NCBI GenBank assembly: GCA_017503645.1 | Contig: JAFVSR010000072.1 | Location: 1-57,449, forward strand | DNA: 57,449 bases | Direction of reading: 5' to 3' | Source: Bacteroidaceae bacterium | GTDB lineage: Bacteria > Bacteroidota > Bacteroidia > Bacteroidales > Bacteroidaceae | Shown: in pieces, positions 8,608-16,925 of the stretch | Position numbering within the stretch: the stretch's first letter is position 1 | Layout: each line of letters starts with the position of its first letter | Translations under genes and position numbers: made by a program | The notes under the pieces: model-generated | Database searches by the model: none | The model's input: the letters and a program-made list of their open reading frames with translations, nothing else | Told to the model about the DNA's origin: nothing

Positions 8608-9219
8608 ATGAAATCTTCAGCTGCTTACAGGGATGCTGCCTGGAATTCGCTGAGCGGCAATTGGGGCTCGGCGGTTGTTTTTACATTGGTTTACTTTGTT
8701 ATTGCTTGCATAGCAGGGGTGATAGATGGTGCACTAGCATTAGGCAGTTCGGTGCTAGCCGCTCTGCTCACGGCACCGGTTACCTATTCGTACAATATAA
8801 TGTTCCTCGATAACCAACGTAGCGGCAAGACATTCGACGTGCAGGCGTTGTTCGAAGGCTACAACGACTATCTGCGCATTACAGGTACATACCTGCTTAT
8901 GTGCGTGTATATATTCTTGTGGACACTGTTGCTTGTTGTTCCGGGTATTATTAAGTCTATATCCTATTCGCAGACACTATATGTCCTGCGCGATGAGCCC
9001 TCGCTCACTTACAATGGGGCGATAGAGCGCAGTATGGCTATGATGGAGGGGCACAAGATGGATTACTTCCTGTTGATACTCTCGTTCATTGGCTGGTATA
9101 TTTTGGGAATTATATCGCTTGGTATCGGTTTCCTTTGGATAAATCCGTATGTGTCAAGAACTATGGCCATCTACTATGAGGATTTGAAGAGCGAATACGA
9201 AAACAAAACTATTGCATAA
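8608..9219 (+). CDS. DUF975 family membrane protein
   Basis: 203-aa integral membrane protein with about five or six hydrophobic segments. The DUF975 pattern is visible: an N-terminal helix ([14 protein letters not shown]), then [14 protein letters not shown], and the C-terminal [19 protein letters not shown] and [10 protein letters not shown]. Function is unknown. It lies 15 nt after ilvE and 8 nt before trmB, so it is probably co-transcribed, though no pathway link is evident. Confidence 0.85.
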   Translation: MKSSAAYRDAAWNSLSGNWGSAVVFTLVYFVIACIAGVIDGALALGSSVLAALLTAPVTYSYNIMFLDNQRSGKTFDVQALFEGYNDYLRITGTYLLMCVYIFLWTLLLVVPGIIKSISYSQTLYVLRDEPSLTYNGAIERSMAMMEGHKMDYFLLILSFIGWYILGIISLGIGFLWINPYVSRTMAIYYEDLKSEYENKTIA

Positions 9220-9227
9220 CAGGTTCT

Positions 9228-9986
9228 ATGGGTAAAGGAAAACTGAAGAAATTTGCCGATATGGCGCAATATCCCAATGTGATAGAGCACCACTTTTCCG
9301 TGCACGATGCACGCCCTTTTGAAATGAAGGGGCATTGGGGTAGGGATTTTTTCAAGAACGACAATCCCATTGTGCTGGAACTTGGTTGCGGCCGTGGCGA
9401 ATATACCGTGGCCCTTGCCCGCCGTTTCCCCGACAAAAACTTCATTGGTGTGGATATAAAGGGGGCGCGTATGTGGACCGGTGCCACCGACGCCCTTAAC
9501 AACAACCTCACCAACGTGGGCTTTCTGCGCACGACAATAGAAATCATAGACCACTTTTTTGCAGCCGGCGAGGTGAGTGAGATATGGCTCACATTCCCCG
9601 ACCCCCAGATGAAGAAATATACCAAGCGTCTTACATCGTCGCTCTTCTTGCAGCGCTACAGCAATATTCTTGCCCCCGATGCAGTGGTGCACCTTAAGAC
9701 CGACAGCAACTTTATGTTCACCTATACAAAATATGTGACCGAGGTGAACGCCCTGCCGGTGAAAGAGTGCATAGACGATGTGTATGCACAGGAGAACGTG
9801 AGCGATATACTTTCAATCCGCACCTACTACGAATCGCAGTGGCTTGAGCGTGGGCTCACAATTAAATATATATCATTCGGGCTTGCGGGGAAAACCTCTT
9901 TTGTGGAGCCCGATGTGGAGATAGAATTAGATGAATACCGCAGCTACAACCGCAGCAAGCGCAGTAGCCTGCAAACAAGTAAATAA
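9228..9986 (+). CDS. trmB: tRNA (guanine-N7-)-methyltransferase TrmB
   Basis: 252-aa Rossmann methyltransferase that makes m7G46 in tRNA using S-adenosylmethionine. The SAM-binding motif is [22 protein letters not shown] follows; the TrmB signature [13 protein letters not shown] is intact. The ATG at 9228 lies 8 nt after the previous stop. Length is at the upper end of the family, with a basic Ser-rich tail. The gene sits in the middle of the ilvE-mrp run. Confidence 0.94.
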   Translation: MGKGKLKKFADMAQYPNVIEHHFSVHDARPFEMKGHWGRDFFKNDNPIVLELGCGRGEYTVALARRFPDKNFIGVDIKGARMWTGATDALNNNLTNVGFLRTTIEIIDHFFAAGEVSEIWLTFPDPQMKKYTKRLTSSLFLQRYSNILAPDAVVHLKTDSNFMFTYTKYVTEVNALPVKECIDDVYAQENVSDILSIRTYYESQWLERGLTIKYISFGLAGKTSFVEPDVEIELDEYRSYNRSKRSSLQTSK

Positions 9987-9991
9987 CAATT

Positions 9992-10294
9992 ATGCTTAAA
10001 CATATAGTAATGTGGCGCTTTGTAGAGGGCGCGGGTGGCAAAAGCCGTGTACAGCACGCACAGTATATGAAGGAGCACCTTGAGGCGCTCGTGGGCGTGG
10101 TGCCCGAAATAATATCTATGGAGGTTGGCGTGAACAACAACCCATCGGAGAGTGCATACGATACTGTGCTCATATCAACATTTGAGGATGCAGAGGCCCT
10201 GAACCGCTACAAGGTGCATCCCGCACACAAGGCTGTGGCGGCCTATTGCAAGGAGGTATGCGAGTTGCGTGCCGATGTGGATTACGAAATTTGA
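9992..10294 (+). CDS. Dabb (stress-responsive A/B barrel) family protein
   Basis: 100-aa protein of the Dabb ferredoxin-like family. Characteristic features are the N-terminal MLKHIVMWRF strand, the middle SAYDTVLISTFEDAEAL and YKVHPAHKAVAAYC near the end. Such proteins form dimeric alpha/beta barrels; the bacterial role is undefined. It starts 5 nt after trmB and ends 6 nt before mrp, consistent with an operon. Confidence 0.85.
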   Translation: MLKHIVMWRFVEGAGGKSRVQHAQYMKEHLEALVGVVPEIISMEVGVNNNPSESAYDTVLISTFEDAEALNRYKVHPAHKAVAAYCKEVCELRADVDYEI

Positions 10295-10300
10295 AACCCT

Positions 10301-11407
10301 ATGGCATTATATCCTAAACTTATACTTGATGCGCTAACCAAAGTGCGCTACCCGGGTAACGGGAAAAATCTTGTGGAGGCCGATATGGTCGATGACAACA
10401 TACGCATTGATGGCAACAAGGTCTCCTTTTCGCTTATATTCGACAAACCAACCGACCCATTCATACGCTCTGTGGTAAAATCGGCCGAAACGGCTATCCT
10501 CACTTATGTGGGCAAGGATGTGGATATTGTGGGTAATATATCGGTGGTTTCGCGCCAGGCAGCGCGCCCCGAGGTGGGCAAGTTCCTGCCGCAGGTGAAG
10601 AATGTGATAGCAATATCGTCGGGCAAAGGCGGCGTGGGTAAATCCACCGTGTCGGCCAACCTGGCAATAGCGCTTGCACGTTTGGGCTACAAGGTGGGCC
10701 TGCTTGATGCAGATATCTTCGGTCCCTCGATACCTAAAATGTTCAGCGTGGAGGATGCGCGCCCCTACAGCGAGAACATAGGCGGCCGCGACCTCATACA
10801 ACCCATTGAAAAATATGGTGTGAAGATATTGTCTATCGGCTTTTTTGTGGACCCCGACCAGGCAATCCTGTGGCGTGGCTCAATGGCAAGCAATGCGCTC
10901 AAGCAGCTTATTGCCGATGCCAACTGGGGAGAACTTGACTATTTCCTCATCGACCTGCCCCCGGGCACAAGCGATATACACCTTACAATAGTGCAAAGCC
11001 TTGCCATAACAGGTGCGGTGGTTGTGACAACCCCGCAAGAGGTCTCTTTGGCGGCAGCCATAAAGGGTGTGAATATGTTTGTGAACGAAAAGGTGGGCGT
11101 GCCTATTTTGGGTGTGGTTGAGAATATGGCTTGGTTTACTCCTGCCGAACTTCCCGGTAATAAGTATTATATATTTGGCAAGGAGGGCGGCAAACGTATG
11201 GCCGAGGCTTTCAATATCCCGTTGATAGGACAAATTCCTCTTGTGCAGAGCATTTGCGAAAGCGGCGATGCGGGCATCCCCATTGCGATGAGGCAGGAAA
11301 CTCCCGACGGGCAGGCCTTTATGCAGGTGGCTGCGGCGTTGGTGGCCAATGTTGACAGGCGCAACAGTGAACTTCCCGAAACAAAGATTGTGGGAACACA
11401 TAAATAA
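10301..11407 (+). CDS. Mrp/NBP35-family iron-sulfur cluster carrier ATPase
   Basis: 368-aa P-loop ATPase of the Mrp/ApbC family, which carries Fe-S clusters to apoproteins. An N-terminal FSCA (MIP18-like) domain covers about residues 1-90, then the deviant Walker [12 protein letters not shown] (residues 106-116) and [11 protein letters not shown]. The C-terminal region reads [17 protein letters not shown]; the CxxC that holds the bridging cluster in E. coli Mrp is not there. The gene ends in a 46-bp perfect palindrome that contains its stop codon. Confidence 0.9.
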   Translation: MALYPKLILDALTKVRYPGNGKNLVEADMVDDNIRIDGNKVSFSLIFDKPTDPFIRSVVKSAETAILTYVGKDVDIVGNISVVSRQAARPEVGKFLPQVKNVIAISSGKGGVGKSTVSANLAIALARLGYKVGLLDADIFGPSIPKMFSVEDARPYSENIGGRDLIQPIEKYGVKILSIGFFVDPDQAILWRGSMASNALKQLIADANWGELDYFLIDLPPGTSDIHLTIVQSLAITGAVVVTTPQEVSLAAAIKGVNMFVNEKVGVPILGVVENMAWFTPAELPGNKYYIFGKEGGKRMAEAFNIPLIGQIPLVQSICESGDAGIPIAMRQETPDGQAFMQVAAALVANVDRRNSELPETKIVGTHK

Positions 11408-11448
11408 CCAAAAAACGAGCAACCGCGGTTGCTCGTTTTTTGGTTATT
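11403..11448. terminator. 46-bp perfect palindrome, bidirectional terminator
   Basis: A loop-less perfect inverted repeat centred on CCGCGG between 11425 and 11426; each arm contains AACCAAAAAACGAGC or its complement. It gives a GC-rich stem with T-tracts on both strands, and serves the convergent mrp (stop 11405-11407) and Imm17-like (stop 11447-11449) genes; it contains the mrp stop and the first two bases of the other. Confidence 0.85.
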
Positions 11449-11665
11449 ATATGCTTTTTATCCGGTAATAAAAATAGACTGCCGCTGTTATAAAGAGCAG
11501 GCCGGCTATGCCATACAGGATGCGACTTTTGGTACGCCCCATTCGTTTTACCACAAATTCGGCATTACGGGCGGTGAAGAACCAATCCCAGTTCAGTATT
11601 GCCGCAAGAAGGGCCGTAACGCCTGCAATGACAAATATTGTCTGTATTATGTGGTGCAGTATCAT
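11447..11665 (-). CDS. Imm17-like small membrane protein
   Basis: 72-aa protein with two hydrophobic segments (about residues 5-25 and 48-66) around a central FTARNAEFVVKRMGRTKSR. From memory of the family, this resembles Imm17 immunity-type proteins of Bacteroidetes. No toxin gene lies nearby; it is last in an lpxK-punA-thiL-Imm17 run on the minus strand, 3 nt after the thiL-like gene. A housekeeping membrane role is as likely as immunity. Confidence 0.7.
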   Translation of the reverse strand: MILHHIIQTIFVIAGVTALLAAILNWDWFFTARNAEFVVKRMGRTKSRILYGIAGLLFITAAVYFYYRIKSI

Positions 11666-11668
11666 CGC

Positions 11669-12706
11669 TTATTTGCTGTTCTGCACCCAGCCTTGCGCCT
11701 TCAGTTCCATCTCCACGCCGTCGCGGGTGATGAGTGCAAGCCCCATATCCTTGTTTACCACGTAGCCTATAACGTGCACATTCTTTATGGCTGCTACCTT
11801 TTCGTTGTCGGCAATAGGCACGGTGAAGAGCAACTCGTGGTCATCGCCACCGTTAAGCGCGCAGGTGATGACATTGAGGTTCAGCTCCTCGGCCATAATG
11901 GCTGTTTGGTAGTCTATTGGTATGCGCTCCTCGTAGATACGACAGCCGGTGCCGCTCTGCTTGCATATATGCATAAGTTCCGACGAAAGGCCGTCGGCAA
12001 CGCTTATCATAGATGTGGGGCGAATGTTCTCCTCGCGCAGCTTCTCTATTATCTCCTTGCGTGCCTCGGGCTTCAGCTGGCGCTCCAATATGTACTCCTT
12101 GCCCGAAAAGTCGGGTTGAATTTCGTAACCTTCGGTGGCTATTTTTTCGCGCTCCAGCAGTTGCAGGCCCATATATGCCGCGCCTAAGTTGCCGGTTACA
12201 CAAATGAGGTCGGTCTCTTTTGCGCCACTGCGTTTTACACTTGCCCCTTTGGGCACGGTGCCTGTTACGGCTGTGCTTATGGCAAAACCGGTGAGCGAAG
12301 CGGTTATTTCTGTTCCTGCAATATCCACGTTGTGATTCTTGCAGGCGAGTTTTACCCCTTCAAAGAAATCCTCGGTATCCTCAATGCATAGCTTCTTGCT
12401 TATGGCAAGCGAAATTGTCAGCTGCTTGGGGGTGCCGTTCATTGCATAAATGCCGGAAAACGTTGCCATAGCGGCTTTGTATCCAAGGTGCTCCAATGGG
12501 AAGTAGGTGAGGTCGAAGTGTATGCCCTCCATAAACAGTTTTGTTGCAAGCAGTGTCTCTTCGCCCTCGTTGAATTGGAGTACGGCGGCATCATCGCCCA
12601 CTCCAAGCAGCGTTTCCTTGTTGGAGGGGGCTATGCCTTGTGTCAGGTGTTCTATTAGGCCGAATTTGCCAAGTTGGGCAATTTCGGTTCGTTTGTTTGT
12701 GTTCAT
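11669..12706 (-). CDS. ThiL-like (thiamine-monophosphate kinase family) protein with altered active site
   Basis: 345-aa AIR-synthase/PurM-fold protein that aligns end to end with ThiL, which phosphorylates thiamine phosphate to the diphosphate. GVGDDAAVL near the N-terminus and DLICVTGNLGAAYMGLQ are kept. Conserved Mg/ATP aspartates are changed: the STD position is ATK (Lys56), NxSD is TFSG (Gly85), GGDTT is GTEIT (Glu133), and DxSDGL is SVADGL (Ser235). GGEDYEL has become GGDDHEL. The frame is intact and surrounding residues are well conserved, so this is not simple decay. It could be a diverged enzyme with another substrate, or a pseudoenzyme. It lies between punA and the Imm17-like gene. 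Confidence 0.85.
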   Translation of the reverse strand: MNTNKRTEIAQLGKFGLIEHLTQGIAPSNKETLLGVGDDAAVLQFNEGEETLLATKLFMEGIHFDLTYFPLEHLGYKAAMATFSGIYAMNGTPKQLTISLAISKKLCIEDTEDFFEGVKLACKNHNVDIAGTEITASLTGFAISTAVTGTVPKGASVKRSGAKETDLICVTGNLGAAYMGLQLLEREKIATEGYEIQPDFSGKEYILERQLKPEARKEIIEKLREENIRPTSMISVADGLSSELMHICKQSGTGCRIYEERIPIDYQTAIMAEELNLNVITCALNGGDDHELLFTVPIADNEKVAAIKNVHVIGYVVNKDMGLALITRDGVEMELKAQGWVQNSK

Positions 12707-12713
12707 AGCGGGC

Positions 12714-13523
12714 TTATGCTCTGTTTACAATCTCGCGGAAGATGGTTGTCATTCGGGGCTGTGCCTCGTCGGCGGCCTTCTGCACCTCCTCGTGGCTCAC
12801 CTCCACAATCTTACCCTCAACGCCCAGGTCGGTGATTACCGATATGCCGAATACTCTTATTCCGCAGTGGCGTGCAACGATAACCTCGGGTACGGTTGAC
12901 ATACCTACTGCATCGCCGCCCATACGGTGGAACATACGGTACTCCGACGGTGTCTCGAATGTGGGGCCCTGTGTGCCAAGATACACACCCTCGACTACGC
13001 GGATGCCTTTCTCCTTGGCTATCTCTTTGGCCATTGCAATCAGCTCGCTGCTATATGCCTGGCTCATATCGGGGAAACGGTCGCCATAGGGGATGTTCTT
13101 GCCGCGCAATGGATGCTCGGGGAACATATTTATGTGGTCGGTGATAATCATAAGGTCGCCGATGATGAAGTCGGGGCTCATACCGCCTGCCGCGTTGGAT
13201 ACAAAGAGAGTTTTTATTCCAAGTTCACGCATCACGCGCACGGGGAAGGTTACCTCTTTCATAGAATAGCCCTCGTAAAAGTGGAAACGGCCCTGCATAG
13301 CCATAATCTCCTTGTTGCCAAGTTTTCCGAAGATGAGTTTGCCAGAGTGTCCTTCAACGGTTGAAAGGGGGAAGTTGGGGATATCCTCGTACTTGATCTC
13401 ATACTTGTCGGTAATCTCGTTTACGAGGCTGCCGAGGCCTGTGCCCAGAATTATGGCAGTTTCGGGCGCTGTAGTCATTTTCGATTTCAAAAACTCAGCT
13501 GTTTCTTGAATTTTCTGTAACAT
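12714..13523 (-). CDS. punA: purine-nucleoside phosphorylase
   Basis: 269-aa trimeric-type PNP that cleaves purine ribonucleosides with phosphate to base and ribose-1-phosphate. Motifs: ILGTGLGSL (phosphate loop), VEGHSGKL, GRFHFYEGYS, VSNAAGGMSPDF, and GPTFETPSEYRM near the purine site, then GMSTVPE. The start chosen gives the expected N-terminal helix and overlaps the 3' end of lpxK by 29 nt; a downstream Met at residue 16 would remove the overlap but also the helix. Confidence 0.94.
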   Translation of the reverse strand: MLQKIQETAEFLKSKMTTAPETAIILGTGLGSLVNEITDKYEIKYEDIPNFPLSTVEGHSGKLIFGKLGNKEIMAMQGRFHFYEGYSMKEVTFPVRVMRELGIKTLFVSNAAGGMSPDFIIGDLMIITDHINMFPEHPLRGKNIPYGDRFPDMSQAYSSELIAMAKEIAKEKGIRVVEGVYLGTQGPTFETPSEYRMFHRMGGDAVGMSTVPEVIVARHCGIRVFGISVITDLGVEGKIVEVSHEEVQKAADEAQPRMTTIFREIVNRA

Positions 13524-14571
13524 AGTCTAATATTTTTTGGTTAAACTCATTTTCCTTGTTATCAATAATTTTTACCTCTATGGGTATTGCATAGATGTTC
13601 TCCTTTATCTCCTGTGAGATACCGGCCGTGCGGCGCAGGCGGGTGGCATCCTTTTCGGTTGTCAGTATCATTTTTTTACCACTTAACTTGTTGTATGCGG
13701 CAGCAATGGCATCGATGTCGCTGTTGCTGAAGTTGTGGTGGTCGGCATACTGCAGAAGGGTTACTTTGGCGCCGCGTTTCTCAATCTCTTTTTTAAGCGG
13801 TGCGGGGTTGGCTATGCCGGCAAGCAGCAATATGTTGTCGCCTTTTTGAATATCCCTTGCCACAGGTTGCGCTGTTTCAAAAAGCGGGTATATGCTACCA
13901 TATTCCACTTTTGAAAAGAACACGGGAACGCCCTCTTTTGTTTTGAGGTTTTTGCGGCACAGTTCCATCTGCTCTTTTGTGATGTGGGCAGGGCATTTGG
14001 TAACTATCACAACATCGGCACGGCGGGTGCCGCTGTCGCTCTCGCGCAGGCGGCCGAACGGCAGGGTGCAGTCGCTCCACACGGGGCGGTTGAAATCTAC
14101 CAATAATATATATAACCCGGCCTTTATGTGGCGGTGCTGGTAGGCATCGTCGAGCAGTATCACCGATGGCGCATCGTCGCCTGCAAGCAGGTTGGTTGCT
14201 CCGGTAACGCGTTTCTCGCACACGGCCACCGTTATGTCGGGGAATTTCTCCTTTATCTGGAACGGCTCGTCGCCAATCATAGGCATAGTGGTGTGCTCGT
14301 CGGCTTTTATATATCCACGGGTTTTCCGTCCATATCCGCGGCTGAGCACAGCAACCCTCCAGCGCTCCTTGAGCAGGCGTATAAGGTATTCTGTGTGAGG
14401 AGTTTTGCCTGTGCCTCCCACCGTGATGTTGCCAATGCATATTATGGGCGTGTCGAAGGAGCGGCTGCCGAGCCTCCCGCTGTCGAATGCGCGGTTGCGT
14501 GCCTCCATTATCCAACGATAGGGATTGAGTGTGTCGGCAATGATTCTTAATATACCTTTCTCCTTAAGCAT
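13495..14571 (-). CDS. lpxK: tetraacyldisaccharide 4'-kinase LpxK
   Basis: 358-aa inner-membrane kinase that adds the 4' phosphate to the lipid A precursor. The N-terminal amphipathic segment (RIIADTLNPYRWIMEARN) precedes the P-loop GNITVGGTGKTPH; VILLDDAYQHRHI carries the catalytic acidic residues; ILTTEKDATRL is at the C-terminus. Length fits the family. It starts the minus-strand lpxK-punA-thiL-Imm17 group. Confidence 0.94.
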   Translation of the reverse strand: MLKEKGILRIIADTLNPYRWIMEARNRAFDSGRLGSRSFDTPIICIGNITVGGTGKTPHTEYLIRLLKERWRVAVLSRGYGRKTRGYIKADEHTTMPMIGDEPFQIKEKFPDITVAVCEKRVTGATNLLAGDDAPSVILLDDAYQHRHIKAGLYILLVDFNRPVWSDCTLPFGRLRESDSGTRRADVVIVTKCPAHITKEQMELCRKNLKTKEGVPVFFSKVEYGSIYPLFETAQPVARDIQKGDNILLLAGIANPAPLKKEIEKRGAKVTLLQYADHHNFSNSDIDAIAAAYNKLSGKKMILTTEKDATRLRRTAGISQEIKENIYAIPIEVKIIDNKENEFNQKILDYVTENSRNS

Positions 14572-14790
14572 CGGGCAATTGATTTTCTTAATGCAAAAAT
14601 AACCAAATAATCGATAATGGGAATACTTTAATTCCTTTTTCTCCGTTTATTACTATGTAAAAATGTTAAAAAAGAACTATTGGGCAGCTTTTTTGCATTT
14701 TGGGCAAAAGGTTTTTTCATAAAAGTTTATGTATTCGAAAAAAAAACTTACTTTTGCCGTGAAATAGAGTGCAGGTTATAAAAATTTTTG

Positions 14791-14798
14791 TATCTTGC
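14791..14798 (+). promoter_or_regulatory. candidate promoter of tRNA-Ser and possibly the exb operon
   Basis: TATCTTGC, 38 nt upstream of the tRNA 5' end, is a near match to the -7 box. A second, better match (TACTTTTG) lies at 14749-14756. The rest of 14572-14828 is AT-rich with no ORF or repeat that I can support. Confidence 0.4.
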
Positions 14799-14828
14799 AC
14801 GCCGAATAGCGGGTTGTTGCCTGTAAAG

Positions 14829-14916
14829 GGAAAGGTGCTCGAGTGGCTGAAGAGGCACGCCTGGAAAGCGTGTATACGTCAAAAGCGTATCGGGGGTTCG
14901 AATCCCCCTCTTTCCG
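14829..14916 (+). tRNA. tRNA-Ser (GGA)
   Basis: 88-nt class II tRNA. The acceptor stem GGAAAGG pairs with TCTTTCC, with G as discriminator base, as in serine tRNAs. The anticodon stem CACGC/GCGTG holds loop CTGGAAA with anticodon GGA at 14863-14865. The long variable arm includes TATACGTC...GCGTATC, and the T-arm GGGGGTTCGAATCCCCC is perfect. The full CCA is not encoded. exbB begins 50 nt downstream with no clear promoter or terminator between. Confidence 0.96.
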
Positions 14917-14966
14917 CAACTGAGATAATATTAACTTAAAATATAAATTTTTAAAAATTACACACA

Positions 14967-15794
14967 ATGAAAAAGCTTTTTGCAATTGTTGCAATGTTGG
15001 GTATGTTCACATTCGGTACCCAAATGGTTTATGCACAGGACGAAGCTGCTCCTGTTGCTACAGAGGTAAGTGATTCAACTGCTACTGATTCAACAGCTGT
15101 TGCCGAGGAGGTTGCTCCCGTAGAAGAGGCTCCCGCCGTTGTTGAGGAGGCTGAGCAGGAGGGTTTCCACAAAATCTTGAAGACAAAGTTCATCGAGGGT
15201 GATGCTGCATTTATGGCATTGGTTGCCATCGCTATGGTTATCGGTCTTGCATTCTGCATTGAGCGTATCATCTATTTGAGCCTTGCTCAGGTAAACACAA
15301 AGAAACTTATGGAGTCTATCGCTGCTGCTTTGGAGGCTAAGGACGTGGAGAAGGCTAAGGATATCTGCCGCAACACAGCAGGTCCCGTTGCCGCTATCTG
15401 CTACCAGGGCTTGATGCGCATCGACGAGGGCTTGGACACTGTTGAGCGTTCGGTTGTTTCTTACGGTAGCGTTCAGAGCGGTCTTTTGGAGAATGGTTGC
15501 TCTTGGATTACACTTTTGATTGCTATGGCTCCTTCACTCGGATTCTTGGGTACTGTGATTGGTATGGTTATGGCGTTCGACGAAATCCAGCGTGCAGGTG
15601 ATATCTCTCCGACTATCGTTGCCGGCGGTATGAAGGTGGCCTTGATTACCACTATCTATGGTATCATCGTAGCTCTTATCCTTCAGGTATTCTACAACTA
15701 CATCCTTGGTAAGATTGAGGCTATCACAGCCGATATGGAGGATTCTTCTATCGTGCTCCTCGACCTTCTTACAAAGTACAACCTTAAAAAGTAA
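14967..15794 (+). CDS. exbB: MotA/TolQ/ExbB proton-channel family protein
   Basis: 275-aa inner-membrane proton-channel subunit of a TonB/Tol-type energy-transduction complex. A signal-like N-terminus (MKKLFAIVAMLGMFTFGTQMVYA) is followed by an Ala/Glu/Thr-rich linker to about residue 65, then three membrane segments: ALVAIAMVIGLAFCIERI, TLLIAMAPSLGFLGTVIGMV and ALITTIYGIIVALILQVF. The Ser/Thr/Gly-lined pore motif GFLGTVIGMVMAF matches ExbB/TolQ. It is followed by an extra membrane protein and two ExbD genes, an arrangement that would power outer-membrane TonB-dependent transporters. Confidence 0.92.
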   Translation: MKKLFAIVAMLGMFTFGTQMVYAQDEAAPVATEVSDSTATDSTAVAEEVAPVEEAPAVVEEAEQEGFHKILKTKFIEGDAAFMALVAIAMVIGLAFCIERIIYLSLAQVNTKKLMESIAAALEAKDVEKAKDICRNTAGPVAAICYQGLMRIDEGLDTVERSVVSYGSVQSGLLENGCSWITLLIAMAPSLGFLGTVIGMVMAFDEIQRAGDISPTIVAGGMKVALITTIYGIIVALILQVFYNYILGKIEAITADMEDSSIVLLDLLTKYNLKK

Positions 15795-15823
15795 TTTCAA
15801 ACAGCTCTAAATACTATTAAATT

Positions 15824-16318
15824 ATGAAAGCTGAATTATCAAGTAAAATTTCATCTTACATATTCTATATCCTTATGGCAGTAACAGCCTTTGTGCTTGT
15901 TATGTTCTATTGCGTGGGATATGACAATATGTCAAGTGTAACGGGCGGTGCCTTTGTTACCGATCCCGAGTACACCGACCTATTGATGTATTGGATATAT
16001 GTATTGATGGTGGTTGGCATTGTGCTGGTTGTCGTATTCGGTTTCGCACAGTTCGTTGCCAGCATTAAGACCGATCCCAAGGGTGCGGTAAAGAGCATTG
16101 GCTCTATTGCCGCTATGGTAGCGCTGTTTGTGGCTGCTTATGCGGTTTCTTCAGACGCTCCCATTCTCATCAATAATACATTGTTCGAGGATAAAGGTAC
16201 ATTGGTGCTTGCTGACGTTTGCATCTATGTGCAGTATGTACTCTTCTCTGTATGTTTGGTTGCTGCTATTCTCAGCCTCTTAGGCGTATTCAAAGGATTT
16301 AACAAAATTAAAGCGTAA
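15824..16318 (+). CDS. four-helix membrane protein of the exb operon, function unknown
   Basis: 164-aa protein with about four hydrophobic segments (residues 12-30, 48-72, 90-108 and 128-155) and few charged residues apart from IKTDPKGAVKSIG in the cytoplasmic-looking loop. I do not recognise a named family. Its position between exbB (29 nt upstream) and exbD (5 nt downstream) suggests an accessory membrane subunit of the same energising complex; that is inference from location only. Confidence 0.75.
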   Translation: MKAELSSKISSYIFYILMAVTAFVLVMFYCVGYDNMSSVTGGAFVTDPEYTDLLMYWIYVLMVVGIVLVVVFGFAQFVASIKTDPKGAVKSIGSIAAMVALFVAAYAVSSDAPILINNTLFEDKGTLVLADVCIYVQYVLFSVCLVAAILSLLGVFKGFNKIKA

Positions 16319-16323
16319 TAAAA

Positions 16324-16920
16324 ATGGGTAAAAGAAAAGTTCCGGGAATTAACGCCAGCTCAACGGCCGACATCTCGTTCATCTTGCTCATATTCTTCTT
16401 GGTAACCACTTCGATGGATACCGACCGCGGTTTGCAGGTACGCTTGCCTCAGCCACCCGATGAAACACAGTTGCAGGATCCTCCTAAGATTCGCAAACGT
16501 AACAGCTTGGTGGTGAATGTAAATATGAATAACGAGATTCTTATCACCCAAGGTGAGAAGGTTCCCTATGTTATTCCTGTTACAGAGCTTCGCGCATTGG
16601 CAAAGGAGTTTATCGCTAACCCCGAAAACCGCCCCGACTATCCCGAGAAGCACGCAGAGAAACTGCCCGATCCCTTCGGAGTGCAGATGGTTACAAGCAA
16701 GCACGTAATATCGTTGCAGACCGACCGTGCCACAAACTACGATACCTATTTCCAGGTGGAGAACGAGTTGTACGGTGCCTACAATGAATTGCGCGACGAG
16801 TTGGCAAGAAAGACTTTCGGTCGTCCCTTTGATGAGTGTAACGAAGACCAGCAATTCGCTTGTCGTATGTACTATAAAACAATGATATCGGAGGCAGAAC
16901 CCCGTACATATAACCAGTAA
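16324..16920 (+). CDS. ExbD/TolR-family biopolymer transport protein (first copy)
   Basis: 198-aa single-span protein. The N-terminal helix TADISFILLIFFLVTTSMDT carries the conserved membrane aspartate (D of ADISF) that takes part in proton flow. The periplasmic domain follows, with VNVNMNNEILI. It is longer than typical ExbD (about 140 aa) because of an insertion around ENRPDYPEKHAEKLPDPF. It lies between the unknown membrane protein and a second ExbD. Confidence 0.92.
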   Translation: MGKRKVPGINASSTADISFILLIFFLVTTSMDTDRGLQVRLPQPPDETQLQDPPKIRKRNSLVVNVNMNNEILITQGEKVPYVIPVTELRALAKEFIANPENRPDYPEKHAEKLPDPFGVQMVTSKHVISLQTDRATNYDTYFQVENELYGAYNELRDELARKTFGRPFDECNEDQQFACRMYYKTMISEAEPRTYNQ

Positions 16921-16925
16921 TAGCT

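Noticed and set aside
13495-13523. Frameshift or assembly error at the 29-nt overlap of lpxK and punA.
   Set aside because: Both proteins are full length with normal termini, so the overlap looks genuine.
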